Shown piece by piece: positions 45,327 to 57,360 of a stretch of DNA of 64,000 nucleotides. The stretch lies in assembly GCA_020809705.1 (NCBI GenBank), contig CP085826.1, positions 4,154,001 through 4,218,000 of the forward strand, written 5' to 3'. Made by a program: the position numbers and the translations under genes. Under the pieces are notes generated by a model. That model ran no database searches. It had not been told where the DNA came from and worked only from the letters and a program-made list of their open reading frames with translations. Numbering within the stretch: position 1 is the first letter of the stretch; each line of letters starts with the position of its first letter. This stretch comes from Calonectria ilicicola. Taxonomy: Eukaryota; Ascomycota; Sordariomycetes; Hypocreales; Nectriaceae.

Positions 45327-46826
45327 TTAAGCAAAAAGTTTCTGCATCAAAACTTCCTGGAAGAGCTCTTCTCCAGGCGAGCCAACGAGGCGGTTGATTC
45401 TGTTACCCTTGCGGACACTCAACCAGCCACTTTCATCGCCAGGCACCTGGTCAAGAGCCACAAACTTGGGGTCATCATCAGGGTTTTCAGTCAGAGCCAC
45501 CGCAAGCTCACCAGGCTTCTGCCTCTGGCGGCGGTCGATCACGTGCATTCCGCGGGTCCACTGTCCAGTGGTCTCGACACGAATATCCTCAGGCTTTGCG
45601 GGAACCTTCCACTTGGGGTCATCGTGAGTCAACATGTACCACACAGTAAGGGGGTCGTGCAGCGAGAGACCAGGCTCCTCCTCATCTCCCACCATGGTCA
45701 CGATCTGTCTGAACGCGCCGTTGACAAAGTGGGCTGTCCAAAGAGCCAGCGGGCTACCTTCATCGACATGTGGTTTGATGTTGTCAACAAAGTAGCTCCT
45801 GGTTAGGAGATGAGGGGTAGTAATATCCAGGGGAGCAAGCGTCAGCTTGAGCTGACGCGAGAGTCTCTGCGGATACGGGGGCAAGGCTGTGAGGCTCTCG
45901 GCGATCTTTGGCACTGTGGAGTGAGGGTTGGGTGATGTGAGGGCGTAAACCAGGGCAGCAGCAACAGGATCGGCGTAGCAGTTGAATTCAGCCACGGGAG
46001 TCACGTTGCCCTCACAATGGACCGCTCCGCCCATGACGACAACTTCGTTAACGCGGAGGAACGTCTCAGGATCCTCGGCGGCCGCAAGGGCAATGTTAGT
46101 CATGGGACCGAGCACTAGTATGGAAATAGTATCGACTGGGTTCTCCTTTAGAAGGCGAAGAATCTCCTTGTGTGCTGGGACCTTAGAGGCGATGAAGTTG
46201 GGAGAGAAATCATTGGGGTCAGCCGAGCCCTCGTTATCAAAAAGACCCTTCCAGGTTTGAGCAGGGCTCAGATGCGGATGAGCCTCGTGAACATTGTGAA
46301 GTCCATCGATGCCGTCTACAAAAGTGAAGAGAGATGCTGGTAAGTATGCGTGCGGAGGAAAAACAGCGCCCAGACTTACGAAAGTAATCAGCAGCCAACT
46401 CCTTATCGCACAAAGGATGCTCTGGTCCAACAGACACAATGGGTTTGCTTGCCTTCATGGCTCCATAGCCTTCGGTCTTTCCATTGGCCTTTCGCCACTC
46501 AAGTTCCTTGTCAAGAACATGGAAGAGAGAGACGACATTGTGCAGTGTGCTATGTATGGATGGGCGTGGTCAGTCGTGTTCAGCTAACTGGTTTATTCTG
46601 CCCCACTGAATAAGAGATGGAAGTACCTTGATAGTGGAACATTGCCATAGGTCACCGATATCATGGCCACATCAAGCTCCTCGGGCTGGGCACTAAGGGC
46701 CAAGAGCATGGCCAGGACATCATCAACACCTTGGAATCGTCAGCCGACACACGGACTATAATTCGATGCTTGGAGCTTCGTAATACCTGGATCGGTATCG
46801 ATGATGATTTTGTGCTTGGGTGCCAT
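45327..46826 (-). CDS. Inosine-uridine preferring nucleoside hydrolase family protein, 433 aa, 4 exons
   Basis: Exons are 46787-46826, 46627-46729, 46380-46549 and 45327-46315; all junctions restore one frame (donors GTATTA, GTACTT, GTAAGT). The enzyme class cleaves the N-glycosidic bond of ribonucleosides in salvage. The calcium-binding Asp cluster DTDPGVDD is at residues 10-17, split by intron 1. The substrate-loop block HGIDGLHN is rebuilt by the last splice. Also visible are ILVLGPMTNIALAA, VVMGGAVHCEGNVTPVAEFNCYADP and LSLHDPLTVWYML, typical of the family. The length is longer than the ~310-340 aa of yeast Urh1, mainly through the C-terminal part. No signal peptide, so cytosolic. Precise substrate (uridine, inosine or nicotinamide riboside) is not deducible. 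Confidence 0.9.
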
Positions 46827-49191
46827 TTTGACAAGGTTATGCGACTACGTTGAGAGGAAATAAAGCGAGACGGTCTGATATGCCGAGCGCGGTCTCGGAA
46901 CTAGACACTGAGGATAGCGTTAAGAATGATAATGATAGGGTTTAATATCCCAGATGTGAAAATTAACGGTCTGGACCGAATTCAAAGTGCAAAGGAGTCA
47001 CGAGTTTACAGGAACGACGTCTGGCGTTGATATTTCCCCTCTCTTAGTGAGGTGGGGGGGGAGCTGCCTAACGAGATAAGCCCTCTTAGTGGTAGATCTG
47101 TGTGCTTCGGGTGCCTCCGATGCAATAAATGTCCTATTGGAGGGCTAGCTGCGGATGCCAAATCAACATCCAACTCTGGGCTGGGATGCGCTTATAGTAC
47201 CCTCGGATTTGAGCTTCGATGGAGAGCATTAGCTAAACAAGTCGTGTCCTGTGCTGGTTTGTTCCTTTGGCTTGGATGCCGGGAGCATGAGCCACTTTGG
47301 AAGGGGGTCTAGAACTCGCTAATGTGGCTCGTGTTTGGTAAAGAAAGCATTCACAAACAAAGCATTCACACGCATCTCAATGAGTGATGCGGAGAAAAAG
47401 CTGGGCCAACCAATGTGTTTGATGATGATGTTGGTACTGGTCTCAACAGGCATTCCAGGGGGTGAAATTGCGACTGAATTCATCAATCAATATCCCTTTT
47501 TTCCCCCTCTTTCCTTCCTTCCATGAGATGCAGAGCCGTGTGCACGTGACATGGAAGATCAGCCATCTTGGCGGCGCGTGGCGTCGCTCTACCAGATTTG
47601 GTTGTCAAGCTGGGAGACAAAAAAGATGAGACACGAAGCCAATCACCCAGCCACCTACACAGCTACTTTATTCCTAAATTATTAATCGTAACCGGATGTA
47701 TTACTTTTAATTAGCTGCAATTCTGTGATTATTTTTATATAACAAGCTGATTAGGTATTGAATAAATAAATAAATAAATTTAGGATATATTTATTTTATT
47801 AGGGTGCTGGGTTTAGTGTCTCATGTTTTCTGTCCTCCGCTTGGTCTTGGTTGTGAGATGGTCGGGCCACTCTGGAGTCCTGGCACACGGCCGCTAGCAG
47901 TCCCACTGAAGCCGCTGAGGTGCCCGTTCATTGCCCTGGGCAAGGAAACCTCCAGTCTCAGGGCTGTGTTTGTAATGGCCGCCTCCTCGAGTGTTGGGAA
48001 GGATAATACCTAGGGAAGGCAGGCCGGCCGCTGCTATTCAGTGGCACATTTCAGCGGTGATACCCTGATACCCCACCGCTGCCGACGATTCCCCCCCCTG
48101 AAAGCTTTCCGGGCGCTTCCAATGTCCGTCGGTACCTGGGGTTGACTCTGGTTCGGTGGCTTCCAGTGGATGGGCAGAAAGGCGGCGCTACGGGGCTGAC
48201 ACCTGTCCATACACCATCCAACTGCCCAGACATGGGCATAAGTCGGTCGAGTTCAGAGGAACCCCGTCCGGTGCGAACTCAACCATGAAACTCTTGCCTC
48301 GCACCATTGTGGCCGGCGTCCATGACATGACATCGTCCCCTTCTGCAACACAGCATCGCCTTACATAGTACATGTCCCCCCCTGTCGTTGCATTTTGCCG
48401 TGACCGACGACCTCACCGGCGGACCAGGACCATTGAACGGAAAAGTCGTCCGTAAGATTGCCCGAGCCACCCTCAATCAAACGCACCAAGGGTACCTCGC
48501 GCACCGGAATCTGCTGCCACAGGTACCTCCGCCCACCCATCTCACCCATCTCCGCGCTGCCCCACTGCTACCTGCTTTTGGCGTGCCTGGCCCAGTGAAC
48601 TATCCGTCTACCTCCCTGCGGCAGCTTGTCCGCGACGTTGCTTGCCTCACGCTGCGCAAGACGACTGGTCGCCCACGCTGTTGAAGCCACCTGGTGTCTT
48701 CTGCGACCCTTTTGCGCCAAGCTCAATACCTCGTACCTCCTCGTTCCTTTTCACCCTTCTGCCCCCTTTTCACCCTCGTCCTTCTCAACGCCCTTTACAC
48801 CTTGCTGCTCAGCTTTCCAAGCGCTCCGTCGCCGCATCCCTGCTTGCGTTGCGTTGCGAGGGCAGCACTGCCGCTGAAGCCAATCTGGCCTCATGATTCG
48901 CGACAAGCGCAGCTCCAACTCCGATCGCTAGCCTTGACACCTCGCATCCGCCAAAAAGGTGTTTCCATCACCCAATCACGACAAACACCACTCCTTTCAT
49001 TTCTCCTGCACTGCTCTTTTGCCCAGTTGCTCTACTTCCTTTCTGCATCTTCCTCATCATCCGCACCCGCATCCGCATCCGCTCCCCCTTGTAGGTCAGG
49101 TCAATCTTGACTCTAGACCGCTTGCCACGCGATCCGATCCGGACGATCGACCGTCAATTGTCGAGATTATATACTACTATACCCATCCACC
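46827..49191. other. Divergent intergenic region, about 2.4 kb, with long C-rich leader
   Basis: AT-rich around 47.65-47.8 kb, then strongly pyrimidine-rich from about 48.5 kb to the ATG at 49192. Several overlapping ORFs of up to 138 codons (48.4-49.1 kb) reflect that composition and are not supported. Confidence 0.5.
47758..47779 (+). repeat. (AATA)n microsatellite
   Basis: Around five AATA units in an AT-rich patch. Confidence 0.7.
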
Positions 49192-50403
49192 ATGGCGGAC
49201 AATCTGACCTACCTCTACACCATTGGTGGCTATGCCGCCCTCTTTGGAATTGGCTACGTCGTCTATCTTTCAACCCAAAAGAACAAGAAGCCGGCGGTCA
49301 AAATCACCAAGAGCTCACCGGTAGTGGAGCCCCGAAAGGAGGACAAGAAGAAGAAGCAGCGTATGGACAACTTTGCCTCAGAGGCCCAAGCAAACAAGGC
49401 AGCAAAGGCCAAGGCTGAACCCGAGACAACCACAAAGCCGACAAATGTTCAGGAAAAATCACGAGATGATGATGTTGACAACCTCAAGTTCGCTCGACAG
49501 CTTGCCAAGGCCCAGGAAGGCACCAAGTTTGCCACCAAGGCTGAGGGTGGAAAGCAGCGTGAGAAGTCCGTCAAGCAGTCCCGCGCCAACAAGATTGCTG
49601 TTGCCGCAGAGGAGAAGGAGTCAGCTCCCTCCTCCACCACTGGTGCTGATGCCGATGACGACCAGTCTCCCATCACCTCCCCCGAGGTTGGGCCTGCTGT
49701 GGCTGGTGACGTCTCTGATATGCTTGAGGAAGTCCCTGCCCGCCCTGCTGTTCTCCGCGTGACCGAACCTACTGTCCCTAAGAAGCAGAAGCAGAAGGCT
49801 GCCAAGGCTACCGAGCCCCTTGAGACCAAGAAGCAGCGCCAGAACCGCAAGAAGGCTGAGGCTGCCAAGGTTGCCCGCGAGGAGGCCGAAAAGGAGCGCA
49901 AGACTCTTGAGGAGAAGCAGCGACGAACTGCTCGCATCGCTGAGGGTCGTGCTGCCAAGGATGGCTCGCAGTTCATGGCTGCCAACGGCAACGGCTCTGC
50001 CTGGGAGAATGGTGCTCCCAGTGAGAAGGCTGCTCCCGCTTCCCAGTCCAACGGCCTTCACCAGCCTCTTGACACTTTTGAGCCATCAACCACCTCTGCT
50101 GCCAAGCCTGCAGAGAAGAACTGGATTTCTTCTCTTCCCTCTGAGGAGGAGCAGATGGAGATGCTCAAGAGCGATGAGGACGAGTGGAGCATGGTCAAGA
50201 CCAAGTCGTCCAAGAAGGCTGCTAAGAACGAGTCCTCCCACGACTCCGGCGATGAGCCTTCCCGTGCCGCCGCTCCCAAGGCTCAGCCAGCAGCCATTAA
50301 CAACAAGGCTGCCAAGCCTGCCCAGTCTATGGGCGGATCTTTCTCAGCATTGAGCAAGGACGAGCCTGTCGAGGAGGAAGAGGAGGAGGAGTGGGATGTC
50401 TAA
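49192..50403 (+). CDS. Single-pass membrane protein with long charged tail, 403 aa
   Basis: ATG in a strong context (ccaccATGG). One N-terminal membrane anchor (about residues 7-27, TYLYTIGGYAALFGIGYVVYL) is followed at once by a basic Lys-rich segment, so the long C-terminal tail should face the cytosol. The tail is Ala/Lys/Glu-rich and helical in its middle (KKQRQNRKKAEAAKVAREE region, about 210-245). It has a SLPSEEEQMEMLKSDEDEWSMV block and ends in an acidic EEEEEEWDV. Codon use is strongly biased towards C-ending codons, which suggests high expression. I do not recognise a named family; the layout resembles ER-anchored ribosome- or coat-binding proteins, but this is only an impression. 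Confidence 0.85.
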   Translation: MADNLTYLYTIGGYAALFGIGYVVYLSTQKNKKPAVKITKSSPVVEPRKEDKKKKQRMDNFASEAQANKAAKAKAEPETTTKPTNVQEKSRDDDVDNLKFARQLAKAQEGTKFATKAEGGKQREKSVKQSRANKIAVAAEEKESAPSSTTGADADDDQSPITSPEVGPAVAGDVSDMLEEVPARPAVLRVTEPTVPKKQKQKAAKATEPLETKKQRQNRKKAEAAKVAREEAEKERKTLEEKQRRTARIAEGRAAKDGSQFMAANGNGSAWENGAPSEKAAPASQSNGLHQPLDTFEPSTTSAAKPAEKNWISSLPSEEEQMEMLKSDEDEWSMVKTKSSKKAAKNESSHDSGDEPSRAAAPKAQPAAINNKAAKPAQSMGGSFSALSKDEPVEEEEEEEWDV

Positions 50404-53400
50404 ACGCAACATGTGGCCGATACACAGATATCAACATGGCTGAGCGATAACTACGACACCCTCTTCGTTGTCCATTGTACACTTGCCTCTCCACCCATTG
50501 ATATAGTATAACCGTCTCTTTTGATTTCTTTCATGTTTTTTCTTTTCCTTTCAAATTTGCTTTCTGTTTGCGCGAAAAGTACTTGAACCCAAACGCGCAG
50601 TCCACAAAAACACAAACTGGACCATGTTGCGACCGCGCAAGCGTTTGAGGCTGGAGTTTAGGGAATATCAGGGGAAATATCTGGGCTGCAAATGCACCCC
50701 CAATGAGGTAACTGACTGGGGATGAGATGCAAGACGAACAAAAACAGACGGAATTGAGCACAAGAAATGGGGCCTCATGGTGGCCGTGGAGGGTGGCATG
50801 TGTGCATTTGAGGGAAGAAGAGATGGGTCACTGTACTCTTGAACGTTGTTACCAAACTGAATTGGGGAGATTAAGAGGGAATAATATATTTTTTTTTACC
50901 CGTATGTGGAAATGTATGAAACTTGAACTGCGTTTAGCATCATCACTTTGTTGTGAATGACAGAAAAGGAGAAGCTGAAACTTCATCTCGCTTTTCTTCG
51001 TTAGTTTAGATTTGTTCCTTTTCGCGAGGGCAGGCTGAAGAGACGAAAGGGGGGGACCAGGAGTCAGGGGATGGTCAAGAGCTGTAGAGAGGCTTGATTA
51101 TGAATGACATACTTGTGCTTACTTTTCTCCCCCTCGTGATATCTAGTGAAGTTGTATAGCTCTTGAGAATGTGCCATATATGTTTTTTTCTTACTAGGAG
51201 GGTAGCATTCTGTGAATCGGGAGGGGATGTCGTGCAGGGATGGGCTGAGGCATGCATGACGATAACGGATGCGGACCCGGAGTTGCGTGTGGAGGGTGGG
51301 ATAGGGAAGTTGCGGTAACGGTTAATACTGTGGATTGGGTCAGCTCGCAGACAAGCCATTGGTGTCTTGCAGGCGTTTGCTGCGCGGTTTATGTTGAGAT
51401 GGGATGAATGAGCAAAAAGAAAAGAAACAAAAAAAGTAGCGCTGTATTGCAGAACCTCCACCAGGTAGGTACATGACACAGGTGCATACATGCTGCAACA
51501 AACATCCACCATGACGGGCAACTTACAGGAAAGCCTCATTTAACTCATGATGCACAAAAACCGCTCGTTCTGGTCTCGTGTCCCACATTGGCGGGATAAT
51601 GGCTCACCGTGCTGCTGCATCCGTAATTCATTTGTGGCTCACTGAAACAGTTTCAACATGTCTGTGATGGCCTTCCATGTGATGGACAATCGAGCACAGA
51701 GTAGAGAGCTTGAATTCATGTTCCCATGATGGTTGTCCATCTGGGCGCTAGTCACCATCATGGCCGATCCAGGCTGCGCGATTGGGCGGTGACAACAAGG
51801 CATCTTTTTGTTCCGGGGTCGGGGAGCGAGGCTAAAGCACGAGGGAGGCAGGATCCGCCATTGACAACTGGGCCCTTGCATGACCTGGGGCGAATGGGGA
51901 GTGACGATGCGGGCTCATGTTTGGCATTGGCTTTGGCATGCAACACATTCGACCCGAGTTCCGCCAAGGGGGCGAGGCGGGGAAAAAGCCACGTTGGATG
52001 TAATCATTTTGCCAAGCCGGATCTGAGGGGCCAGTTGGGCCGAGATACTCGACCTAAGATGTGATGTGATGATGAGCACGAATTCGGGGGTCCGGATGGG
52101 ATCGGGGCCGAAGTCGAGCACGGAGGGTTCCAGAGTCCCAGAGTCCGGCAGATAGAGACGGTCTGGGAGAAGAGCAGCGGCGCACCGTATTGGAAACGTA
52201 CAGACTACAACAAATTAAATTCCCCACAGATGTTAAGCGGGTGGGCGAGACACCCGGCAGACTCGGGGGTTGCACCACGATGTCTTTGATGATTGATGCT
52301 GCAAGTGAGCAAAATAGAATTTAATTACGCCCACGACGTCACCATGCGAAAAGCATGAGCCAACTAAAAGCTTGGTGGCCACGAGGAAGCCTGGACGAGG
52401 CCTGATGCCTGGCAATCCGAAAATCTGATACCCAGGTCGGAAAGCTTAGCTTGGACTGGACGCTTGCATTCGACCTGGCAACGTGGAAGCAGCGTCAATT
52501 GAGGTAAGCACATGCTTTCGCCAAGCCAAGACGCGGTTGATGGACGCCGGTGGCGAGCCGAAAGCAAGTCGTGTGTTGGTTGGTTGGCAATCGACCCGGA
52601 AACCGTACCAAGTTGCGAATGCGGGCTGGTGGTGGTGGGAGGGTGGGAGGTGGAGGGTGAGGAGGAGGTCGTGGTGGGGGGGAAAGACGAGACAACCAAG
52701 ACAGTGCTTGCTTGTTCGGCATGTTGGACTCACGGTACGGGGCGGGCTACCGGGGTCCGGTATCGATAGGAGCACGAGCTGGAGGGATGCATTTTCGGTA
52801 ACGGTAATTGGAGCCCGCTCGTATAGTTGGTATGGGTACCGTCCATAAAGCATCATGGTTATGCTGCCATGATGCTGGAGATGACTATGATCGGCTTGGA
52901 TATCTGTGCATTGAGAGGGGAATGCGGGCTCTGGGGGAATGCCCACCGTGCAGGCCGCCACCTGCCCTTGCGTATGTGTTGGGCTTTGGTGGGATTGACA
53001 CCCTTTCTGGAGGATTGATGACCTCAGGCATTGTTCATTGGGAGGGAGGAGGATGAAGGAACACAAAAGGCGACAAGACTTGTCATGGATCTCCCCTTCC
53101 CCTTGACGACGCAGCCCAGCCACGGATACCCACTGGAGGCTGCAGGACGGTAGCCTTTGAGGGGAAAGGACGCTGTGAAAAAGCCCCGTCTAGGCCCTCC
53201 CGCCCACTGAAACTGAACTGCAGTCCAGCGCGCAGCAACCCAGTGCAAGCCCGCGCCCACCTCGCTACAAGTCCGCCTGGCCTGGGCCTCACAAGCGTCG
53301 TCTCGGTAGCGTTGCCCGTCGCGGTTGGGGGTTGTGTGCATTCAGGGCGGGGCGGCCAGGGATGGGGCGCTGACGAGGAAGCACGGAGTACTTGGGTTTT

Positions 53401-54774
53401 GGTGAGCGATTGCCTGTGTGGGAAGGTCTCCGGTGTAGTGCCCCACCTGTAATCGCACCTGGTGGCCATGGGCCCTGGGGGGATCGATAGATTGGATTGG
53501 ATTCCCATGGATGCCCTCATCTCGCAGGCTTGCGTAGTCAGTCTCGCCCACCGCTCTCTCGCTCAACATCTGATTGAGCGCATGTGCATGTGCGTGCGTG
53601 CATGTGTCTGGCTTCGCCTGCTGCCGTGGCTCTCGCAAACATTGTTCCGCTTTTGCCCACGTCAGTTTGACGGCGGCGGTGCGTCGGCGCGCTTTCATGC
53701 CCATGCCCACCAGCCCAATTCATAACTTAGCGACAGTGACAAGGGAGCACGGTTCCTCTCTCGCTTCCAGCGTCAACACGTCGCCCTCGCCCGCTCGCTC
53801 TCCGTCCAACACGGAGAAATACAATTCGCTAGTGCCGTCATCTCGCCGTGCCTGCGTCTGGTCTGCGCCATTTGTCTCGACAGGCGGGCGATGCTTTGTC
53901 GTACCCGGAGCAGAGTTGGAGTCCCATCAATCAACTTTACTATAACTTACCTGAGACCCCTGCTCTCCTTTTCCTCCATCCTGACACCGACGCCGCCGTC
54001 GTCACGCAGCACCAGCGCAGGAGCCAAGTGCTAAAACCAAAAGGCGCTTCAGCCATCCCTCACTCGCTCTTGCGGACCAAACCTGGCCGTCTTACGGTGC
54101 CAGGCGACGACTTGCCGTTGGTCTTGGTCTTTGGCGCTCTACGGTCAAGCGCAAGCCACCTTTTTGTCCAACAGAGACCCGTACGGTCACGGAGTGCCAA
54201 GGACATTCTCAATACCCGGTGTCCGTTTATATTCCTAGGCTAGTGCCCGCCGCACCTGGCTGTGAAACGACATCGCCCCTGATCCCAATCTCCCCACACG
54301 AACCACGACTGATTTCCCTCGCATTTGCCCATTTCAGACTGCTCAATCAAACGTCCAAAACACTTTGCGCCTCTGACGAATTGCTCCCGTCTTTTATTTT
54401 CTTTTTCTCACTTTGACCATTTTGCACACCCCGTGTGCGTCGTTTTGGGCCCGCGGCTGTTTCGATCTATTTTCGTCCCTTTGGCCTACTAGGCGGCGTC
54501 TCCGTCCCAAGTCGACATCGTCGGGAGGCTACTACTTACTACCACTGCGCCGCTCATTTACAGACTTACGTCGGCCGACTCTCCTTACCCCCCCCCCCCT
54601 CCCAGCTGGGCTGCGCTACTACTACCTGTCAACTGGACGCATTTCCTTTTTCTCTCTTTTACACGTTTTTATGTCGTGAACCATTTTCTTAATTCACTTT
54701 TTCGCTCAATCGATCGTTCTGGGGACCTTAACGACTCTTTCATGTTGGGGATTCGCCCATAGCCGGCGACGACC
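50404..54774. other. Gene-poor stretch of about 4.4 kb
   Basis: No frame shows a domain or plausible splice set. The part 50.4-51.6 kb is AT-rich 3' flank; 52.4-53.5 kb is GC-rich with overlapping ORFs up to 225 codons on both strands that look compositional. From about 53.7 kb it turns into a C/T-rich leader including a run of 12 C (54588-54599) and a possible 5'-UTR acceptor (CCCAG) near 54605. Confidence 0.5.
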
Positions 54775-55992
54775 ATGTCTCTCCCCATTGCGCTTCAGTC
54801 CGTGGTCTTCTACGTTATCGCCTGCACGCCATGCGCAAAAGTCCGCCACCGACAAAAGACCCGCGAACAGGCTAAGAAGGAGCGCCAGGAGAAGGCGAGG
54901 ATCGAGGCCGAACAACCTGGACGTTATCAACACCCTTCCCCTTTTAACACGAATCCGTACTGGCAGGAGGAGATTAACATGGGACCCAGCCCCCCAAAGA
55001 AGTCGGCCAGCAAGAACTCAAGCCAGCGCGGGCTCACCAGCTCTGGAGGAGACAGCAGCCACTTCAGCATTTCCGAAAGGACCAACCCTACAGAGAGCCG
55101 TCTGGAAATCGCTCCTAGTACTACGGTAATCGCCGAGGACGACAACGAACTTTCCGATGACTGGAACCGGAGAAGAGGGTACCAACGTGAGGATGAGGAA
55201 CTTTGGGGGCAGTGGTCAGGACAAAAGTTGATGGAGGCGATTTCGAAAGCACGCGACTCTGCGGGACGATTAATCGAATCGACGCTAGGTATCGACAAGG
55301 AGGTAACGGACCAGGATCGACGAGACTTCTACTTTACACCCAAGAACCAACCCATCAACGATTACCACCCACCTGTTGTCAGCAGCAAGGTCCCTTGTAA
55401 GGACGCACACCGATGGATGTTGCAACCTCCGCCATCAGCCAAACTTATGGAAGGCAAGATCCCAGTCAGCCGTGCCGGGAGCTCTGGCAGTAAATCAAGC
55501 GGCAAGACACTGGTCAATGAGGATGTTCAATTAGGGCGTTTAGTGCAGGAGAAGCTTGTGCTAGAGAAGTTGAAGAAGGAGAGCAGCAACCCTACGGAGA
55601 CAGAGCTGATTGAGTCGTTATTCACACGGACTCGATCTACGAGCATTCACAGAACTCGCAGCCTCTCATTCGACACGTCTGACGATAACATGGATCCCCG
55701 TGTTGATAGGAAGAGAAGTCGTTTGCGACCCGTTGTTGCACCACCAGGGGCCGAATCTTCAGATGAGGAAGACGATTCACCAGCCAGATCAGTGCCCTTC
55801 TCACATAGCACGATGAGTCTTGGCCCGAGAACGAGTGTGACGCATGCGGCACAACGACCCAATCTGGAAACTATAATGAGCACAAGGTCTCTAAGTAGCG
55901 CCACGAAATCATCGAAGCGCTCGAAACGGAAATCAGTGCGACCGAAACGATTGTCAGGTGCTGCGTCCCCAGTTGGTGACGACACAGACTAG
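54775..55992 (+). CDS. Unknown protein with N-terminal signal anchor, 405 aa
   Basis: Single exon; ATG in good context (gaccATGT). A short hydrophobic N-terminus (SLPIALQSVVFYVIACTPCA) is followed by a basic Arg/Lys/Glu-rich helical stretch (about residues 22-46). It could be a signal anchor with cytosolic tail, or a tail of membrane-associated type. Then FNTNPYWQEEINMGPSPPKK and a Ser-rich low-complexity body. The segment REDEELWGQWSGQKLMEAISKARDS (about 140-170) is protein-like and probably conserved. The C-terminus is Arg/Ser-rich with KRSKRKSVRPKR, a possible nuclear-localisation motif. No catalytic motif is visible and I recognise no family. A long C-rich leader precedes the gene, suggesting regulated translation or a multi-step leader. 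Confidence 0.75.
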   Translation: MSLPIALQSVVFYVIACTPCAKVRHRQKTREQAKKERQEKARIEAEQPGRYQHPSPFNTNPYWQEEINMGPSPPKKSASKNSSQRGLTSSGGDSSHFSISERTNPTESRLEIAPSTTVIAEDDNELSDDWNRRRGYQREDEELWGQWSGQKLMEAISKARDSAGRLIESTLGIDKEVTDQDRRDFYFTPKNQPINDYHPPVVSSKVPCKDAHRWMLQPPPSAKLMEGKIPVSRAGSSGSKSSGKTLVNEDVQLGRLVQEKLVLEKLKKESSNPTETELIESLFTRTRSTSIHRTRSLSFDTSDDNMDPRVDRKRSRLRPVVAPPGAESSDEEDDSPARSVPFSHSTMSLGPRTSVTHAAQRPNLETIMSTRSLSSATKSSKRSKRKSVRPKRLSGAASPVGDDTD

Positions 55993-56736
55993 ACAATACC
56001 CCTCTCCCGTTGCTCTCCAGGATGGTCAAATGCCATCGCCTACACTCCACCTTCTTCGAAGCGAGTCCCGGCCTTAGTCGTTCTCGCTGCCTCTTCTCTG
56101 TCATAATCTCTCATAATCCCCCCCCACATCACACGTCCTCTCATAAGCTCTCATACTCTCTCATCCCGGTGGCTCCCTTCTATTTGTCACTGCTTCATCC
56201 TTTGTCCCGAGTTTCAGTCTTGTTTATAAGCAATCAACATATGGGAATGGTCTGGATTGGCATTGGGTCGCATAGCAATTGGGCGCAGGCGCAGGTGTTT
56301 TTGTTACTGTTGCTATCGTTTTACTGTGGATTTTCCTTGATTTTGGTTGCCGGGTATTTCCTTCCCAAAACGGCGGGGGTGGTCTGAATTGTTTTGTTGT
56401 GCAGTCGGCGGGCATCACCACTGTTTGTGGTGGTGGACATTTTTGGTGTTGGCCGCGCAGATGATGCTTTAGCCTGTCGATGGCTGAGAAAAATTGAGAA
56501 AAAATTGTAAACTTGATAACAAACCTTTGTCTCATTGCTTGATTTTTAGTGACATGTGTGTATCCATTAAGTCCACATCCATAATAATGCTGTCCGGCTA
56601 TGTTGATACCATCCTCTTTTTAGACCTCCAGGGGTATCCTATCATGATCACATCTCTTTTGTTTTCAACTGTCCCGGCTTGCCTCATAACGCCATCTTAT
56701 GCATTAACCCATGCTCCATGATGGTCCAACCCCCGC
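55993..56736. other. Convergent 3' flanks
   Basis: About 740 bp between the unknown protein and the Tma17-like gene. No gene is seen. Confidence 0.5.
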
Positions 56737-57360
56737 TCACAAGTGCATGCCACCATCGTCGTCGTCTTGTGTGTCAAGATTGCGCATCCGCTCCTCCATG
56801 GCTTGTCGCAGCTGCTCATCGTTCAAGCTTCCGCCCTGTGGCTGGCCAGCCTGGCTGTCCATGTGAATCTCCCCGTTTCGAATCGTGCCTGTCTGGAAAG
56901 TACCGTCGGTCCAGGGGTTTCGGGTGTCGCTCGAGGCGGATGCGCTGGGCGCCGCGGGGGTGGTCTCGCCGTTGACCTTTTCGGGTTCATCCTCCTTCTT
57001 GGACTCGGCCTCGTCGCGGGCTTGGAACTCGTCCCAGCTGAGACCGCGCTCCTCGACCTCGGCGCGGATGAGGGCGATGCGCTCGGCCATGCGGTCAATG
57101 ACCTGCTCGTTCTCCTTGATGGCGTCGATGCAGTCTTGGTCCGGGGCGCTGGCGGCGTTGGTCGTGTCGCCATTGGAATCGGACAGGGCGGTCGCAGAGC
57201 CTTCGGCAAAGGGCTTGAGCTGGTCGTTGGAGTATTGTAAGTGGGCGATGGAGTTGCGGATCTCGAGAACCTTGAGGTGGAGCATCGCAATGGAGAGGTC
57301 TTTGAGGGCGGCGGCGAACCGTGCGGAGGATATGGGAGTGGTGTCTGCGGATGACGACAT
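56737..57360 (-). CDS. TMA17: Tma17/Adc17-like proteasome assembly chaperone, 207 aa
   Basis: Single exon. Residues about 27-50 (HLKVLEIRNSIAHLQYSNDQL) and 82-100 (DAIKENEQVIDRMAERIAL) match in order and spacing the two helices of yeast Tma17 (Adc17), a stress-inducible chaperone that helps Rpt6 pair with Rpt3 when the proteasome base assembles. After this helical part come a Pro/Ala/Ser-rich linker and a C-terminal QAMEERMRNLDTQDDDDGG segment absent from the yeast protein, which explains the greater length (yeast 150 aa). The homology is recalled, not computed. The gene is divergent from the rhomboid gene (493 bp between starts). Confidence 0.72.
   Translation of the reverse strand: MSSSADTTPISSARFAAALKDLSIAMLHLKVLEIRNSIAHLQYSNDQLKPFAEGSATALSDSNGDTTNAASAPDQDCIDAIKENEQVIDRMAERIALIRAEVEERGLSWDEFQARDEAESKKEDEPEKVNGETTPAAPSASASSDTRNPWTDGTFQTGTIRNGEIHMDSQAGQPQGGSLNDEQLRQAMEERMRNLDTQDDDDGGMHL

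Noticed and set aside
48388..49110. ORFs in 48.4-49.1 kb ahead of the 403-aa protein
   Set aside because: Same pyrimidine-rich leader effect; no domain, no splice structure.
49449..50051. 200-codon ORF antisense to the 403-aa membrane protein
   Set aside because: Mirror of a highly biased Lys/Ala/Glu coding strand; Ser/Leu-rich without features.
52446..53123. 225-codon minus-strand ORF in the GC-rich gap
   Set aside because: Overlaps other ORFs on both strands and has no recognisable features or splice signals.
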